A model generated the notes under the pieces. That model did no database searches. It saw only the letters and a program-made list of their open reading frames with translations, and was not told the DNA's origin. Below, piece after piece: positions 7,099 to 8,845 of a stretch of DNA of 8,845 nt (position 1 is its first letter; each line of letters starts with the position of its first letter). Both the position numbers and the translations under genes were made by a program. The DNA comes from Planctomycetota bacterium. Its GTDB lineage: Bacteria > Planctomycetota > Phycisphaerae > UBA1845 > Fen-1342. The DNA lies in NCBI GenBank assembly GCA_030616465.1, contig JAUWXH010000046.1:1-8845 (forward strand). Reading direction: 5' to 3'.

Positions 7099-7136
7099 GG
7101 TGCCGCGCCCAAGCGTCTTCGCTTGTCCGTGCCACC
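7099..7136. repeat. Imperfect hairpin in the pyrD/HEAT divergent spacer
   Basis: The 17-base arms 7099-7115 and 7120-7136 face each other across a 4-base loop. The inner six pairs, CAAGCG with CGCTTG, are perfect. Overall, 13 Watson-Crick pairs, one G-T wobble and three mismatches are present. The element ends in CACCAAGT (7133-7140), the same eight bases found at 5851-5858 beside the palindromes upstream of acnA. It lies between two divergent starts, so it is not a terminator for either gene. It may be a degenerate mobile palindrome or a regulatory site. Confidence 0.6.
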
Positions 7137-7163
7137 AAGTGTGAAGTTGAAGGCGACGCACGC

Positions 7164-8845
7164 ATGGGGCTGGTGGACAGATTCTACGACTGGCTCGCCC
7201 AAGGCCCGACGCCGGAGTGTGATCGTACCCTGGCGGCGGCACTCGCGCACGCCGAGCCGCCTTACGTCGACCGCATCGTGCGGGTCCTCTTGAAGCGCGC
7301 CCACGAGGCCTCCTGGGCCGGGCTGATCAGGCATTACGAGCGTTTGTCGCCGGAAATCCGGCGCGAGCTGTTCGCCAACGACGAACTCACGCGGGTCGGC
7401 ATCGCAACCGCGGTGAGGTCGGGCTCGGTTGAGATGCGGTGCAACGCGCTGGCGGCCCTGCAGGACTGTCTCAGTCCGCGCCTGGCGTACCTGCTGACGG
7501 ACGCGCTGCGCGACGAATCCCGCGAGGTGCGCGACAGCGCCGCTCGCGTGCTGCGCGAGACCGCGGGAGCCTTCCTGAACCGTCTCCCGCCGACGAACCA
7601 AACGGACCCCACCCCCCTCGCCGAGTACCAGGCAGAGCGTGAGCAGCTCGTCCGGGCGCTGGGCGACGCCCTGCGCACGTTCGATCGTCACTTCCGCGTC
7701 GAGGCCGTCGAGGCCGCCTTGTGGTTTGCTGACGACCTCGGCTTCCTGCTGTGGGCGACGCTGGGCAACTCCCGGTCGCGCTGCGGCTACGTCGTGAGCA
7801 GGCATCTGGAATCGTGGACCCATCCACGGCTGGCCGCGTTCCTGCTGCTGGGGCTGATCCGCCCCGAGTGGCGACCGAGAATCTGTCCGCTCCTGCGCAG
7901 GTGGTCAAAGCCCGCCGAGATCATCGCCCTGCTGCGACACAGCGCCCTGCTGGCCACGCCGGGGATTCGGCGTGCCCTGTCAGGCCTCAAACTGCCGTGG
8001 CCTAGGCAACTTGATGCTTGGATGTCGGCAATCCCCATCGACCTCCGCGCGCTTGTGCCCGAATGGGTGTGTTGCCTGGGTTACGACGACGATGAAAAGG
8101 CGCGCTTGCTGTCCAAGTGGCTCCTCTCGGCCTCGTCCGACGTGCACCGGGCGGCGGTCTACGCGCTCGCCACGCTCGACAGCGAGGCCGCCCTTGCCAA
8201 GCTCAAGTCCGTCGCCGCGAGCGATCTGCCGCTGGCCACGTTTGCGCGGTGGTATCTTATCGGCCGGCAGAGCGGTCTGAGTTGCTCGAGCCCGGCGGTT
8301 GTCAATGCGCACCTGTCCGCTAAGCAGCGCGCTATGGTAACGACCATGCCCGGCCAGCCTGACGCTCCCGAGTTTGCCAAGCTGTGGCAGGTCTGTCGCC
8401 GGACGGCCCCGCACATCGACCACGCCGTCGTGCAGACCCTCCGCGAGCACCTGGACGCTTGGCGTCCACATTTGACGGCCTACTTGCAGTCGTCGGACCT
8501 GCGGGACCGCGTGCTGGTGCTGTGGATTCTGAGCACGGACGAGCGGCTGCGCCGCGTCCGACAGGAATTGCACGTGCTCGTGAACGACCCCGTCGCGGGC
8601 ATCCGTCAGGCGGCGAAAGCGATTCTGCAGTCGTTGCCGTCGCGGGCCGTCTTCACGCAAGCGACCCCACGACCGGCTGCGGAACTGATGCCGGCCCGGC
8701 AGGCCGTGCTGGAGATCCTCTACCGCGTGTTGGTCCACCAAGCGGGCACGCCAGGGGCGGAAGCCCTCGCGGACCTGACCCGACTGCTGCGGCTGATCCA
8801 CGGGCAGCCTGGGGATGCCGCCAGCGGCGTGGGCCAGGTCGCGGA
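7164..8845 (+). CDS. HEAT-repeat-like alpha-helical protein (3' end beyond window)
   Basis: The frame is open from ATG at 7164-7166 to the right edge: 560 codons and no stop. The protein is rich in Leu, Ala and Arg, with amphipathic helix pairs. The best HEAT-like units are near 78-135 (VEMRCNALAALQD then REVRDSAARVLRE), 313-349 (DVHRAAVYALATLDSEAALAKL) and 447-491 (DRVLVLWILS then AGIRQAAKAILQSL). No catalytic motif, signal peptide or membrane segment is visible. HEAT repeats form curved scaffolds for binding proteins or nucleic acid, so a scaffold or adaptor role is the only reasonable suggestion; the function is unknown. The ribosome binding site is weak (AAGG ten bases upstream). No better in-frame start was found in the 50 bases before the ATG. 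It is transcribed away from pyrD, across a 116-base spacer that must hold both promoters. Confidence 0.8.
   Translation, partial: MGLVDRFYDWLAQGPTPECDRTLAAALAHAEPPYVDRIVRVLLKRAHEASWAGLIRHYERLSPEIRRELFANDELTRVGIATAVRSGSVEMRCNALAALQDCLSPRLAYLLTDALRDESREVRDSAARVLRETAGAFLNRLPPTNQTDPTPLAEYQAEREQLVRALGDALRTFDRHFRVEAVEAALWFADDLGFLLWATLGNSRSRCGYVVSRHLESWTHPRLAAFLLLGLIRPEWRPRICPLLRRWSKPAEIIALLRHSALLATPGIRRALSGLKLPWPRQLDAWMSAIPIDLRALVPEWVCCLGYDDDEKARLLSKWLLSASSDVHRAAVYALATLDSEAALAKLKSVAASDLPLATFARWYLIGRQSGLSCSSPAVVNAHLSAKQRAMVTTMPGQPDAPEFAKLWQVCRRTAPHIDHAVVQTLREHLDAWRPHLTAYLQSSDLRDRVLVLWILSTDERLRRVRQELHVLVNDPVAGIRQAAKAILQSLPSRAVFTQATPRPAAELMPARQAVLEILYRVLVHQAGTPGAEALADLTRLLRLIHGQPGDAASGVGQVA

Noticed and set aside
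7044..7823. Minus-strand frames of 259 and 273 codons (also 7980-8801)
   Set aside because: They lie opposite the HEAT-like gene. The plus-strand frame is open for 560 codons with coherent helical repeats, while the minus-strand frames are Arg/Gln/Gly-rich and patternless.

Overview
The window is GC-rich bacterial chromosome. It holds six protein genes: five read leftward (minus strand) and one rightward. The organism is probably a member of Planctomycetota or a neighbouring lineage. That is an inference from the bacterial-type deoxyhypusine synthase-like gene, a HEAT-repeat protein without a recognisable enzymatic domain, and short palindromic repeats packed into the intergenic spaces. No rRNA or other phylogenetic marker is present to confirm it.

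Layout, left to right. Bases 1-1035 (-) hold most of a deoxyhypusine synthase-like gene that runs off the left edge. Bases 1102-1743 and 1744-2814 (-) form a tight two-gene cassette: an OLD/RecF-type AAA ATPase translated first, then a small TOPRIM-like protein whose GTG start directly abuts the ATPase stop codon. Bases 2864-5650 (-) encode a complete AcnA-type aconitase. Bases 5651-6030 are noncoding and carry four short palindromes. Bases 6031-7047 (-) encode a class 1B-like dihydroorotate dehydrogenase. Bases 7048-7163 are a divergent intergenic space with a further, degenerate hairpin. Bases 7164-8845 (+) hold the start of a long HEAT-repeat-like protein that runs off the right edge.

Aconitase (TCA cycle), PyrD (pyrimidine synthesis) and the DHS-like enzyme (polyamine-type chemistry) are housekeeping or metabolic genes. 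The ATPase/TOPRIM pair is the accessory element. Its architecture is that of split OLD-like ATPase plus TOPRIM nuclease systems used in anti-phage defence, such as PARIS and Gabija by analogy. Its base composition looks lower in GC than aconitase, and it uses codons such as CTA and ATA. All four leftward genes from aconitase to DHS are separated by 66 bases or fewer with no visible terminator, so the cassette may be read through from the aconitase promoter. Most genes have a clear GAGG-type ribosome binding site 6-8 bases before the start; the HEAT gene has only a weak one.

The most interesting items are the ATPase/TOPRIM cassette, the non-canonical active site of the DHS-like enzyme, and the palindromic mini-repeats. 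The defence role is inferred from domain architecture only.
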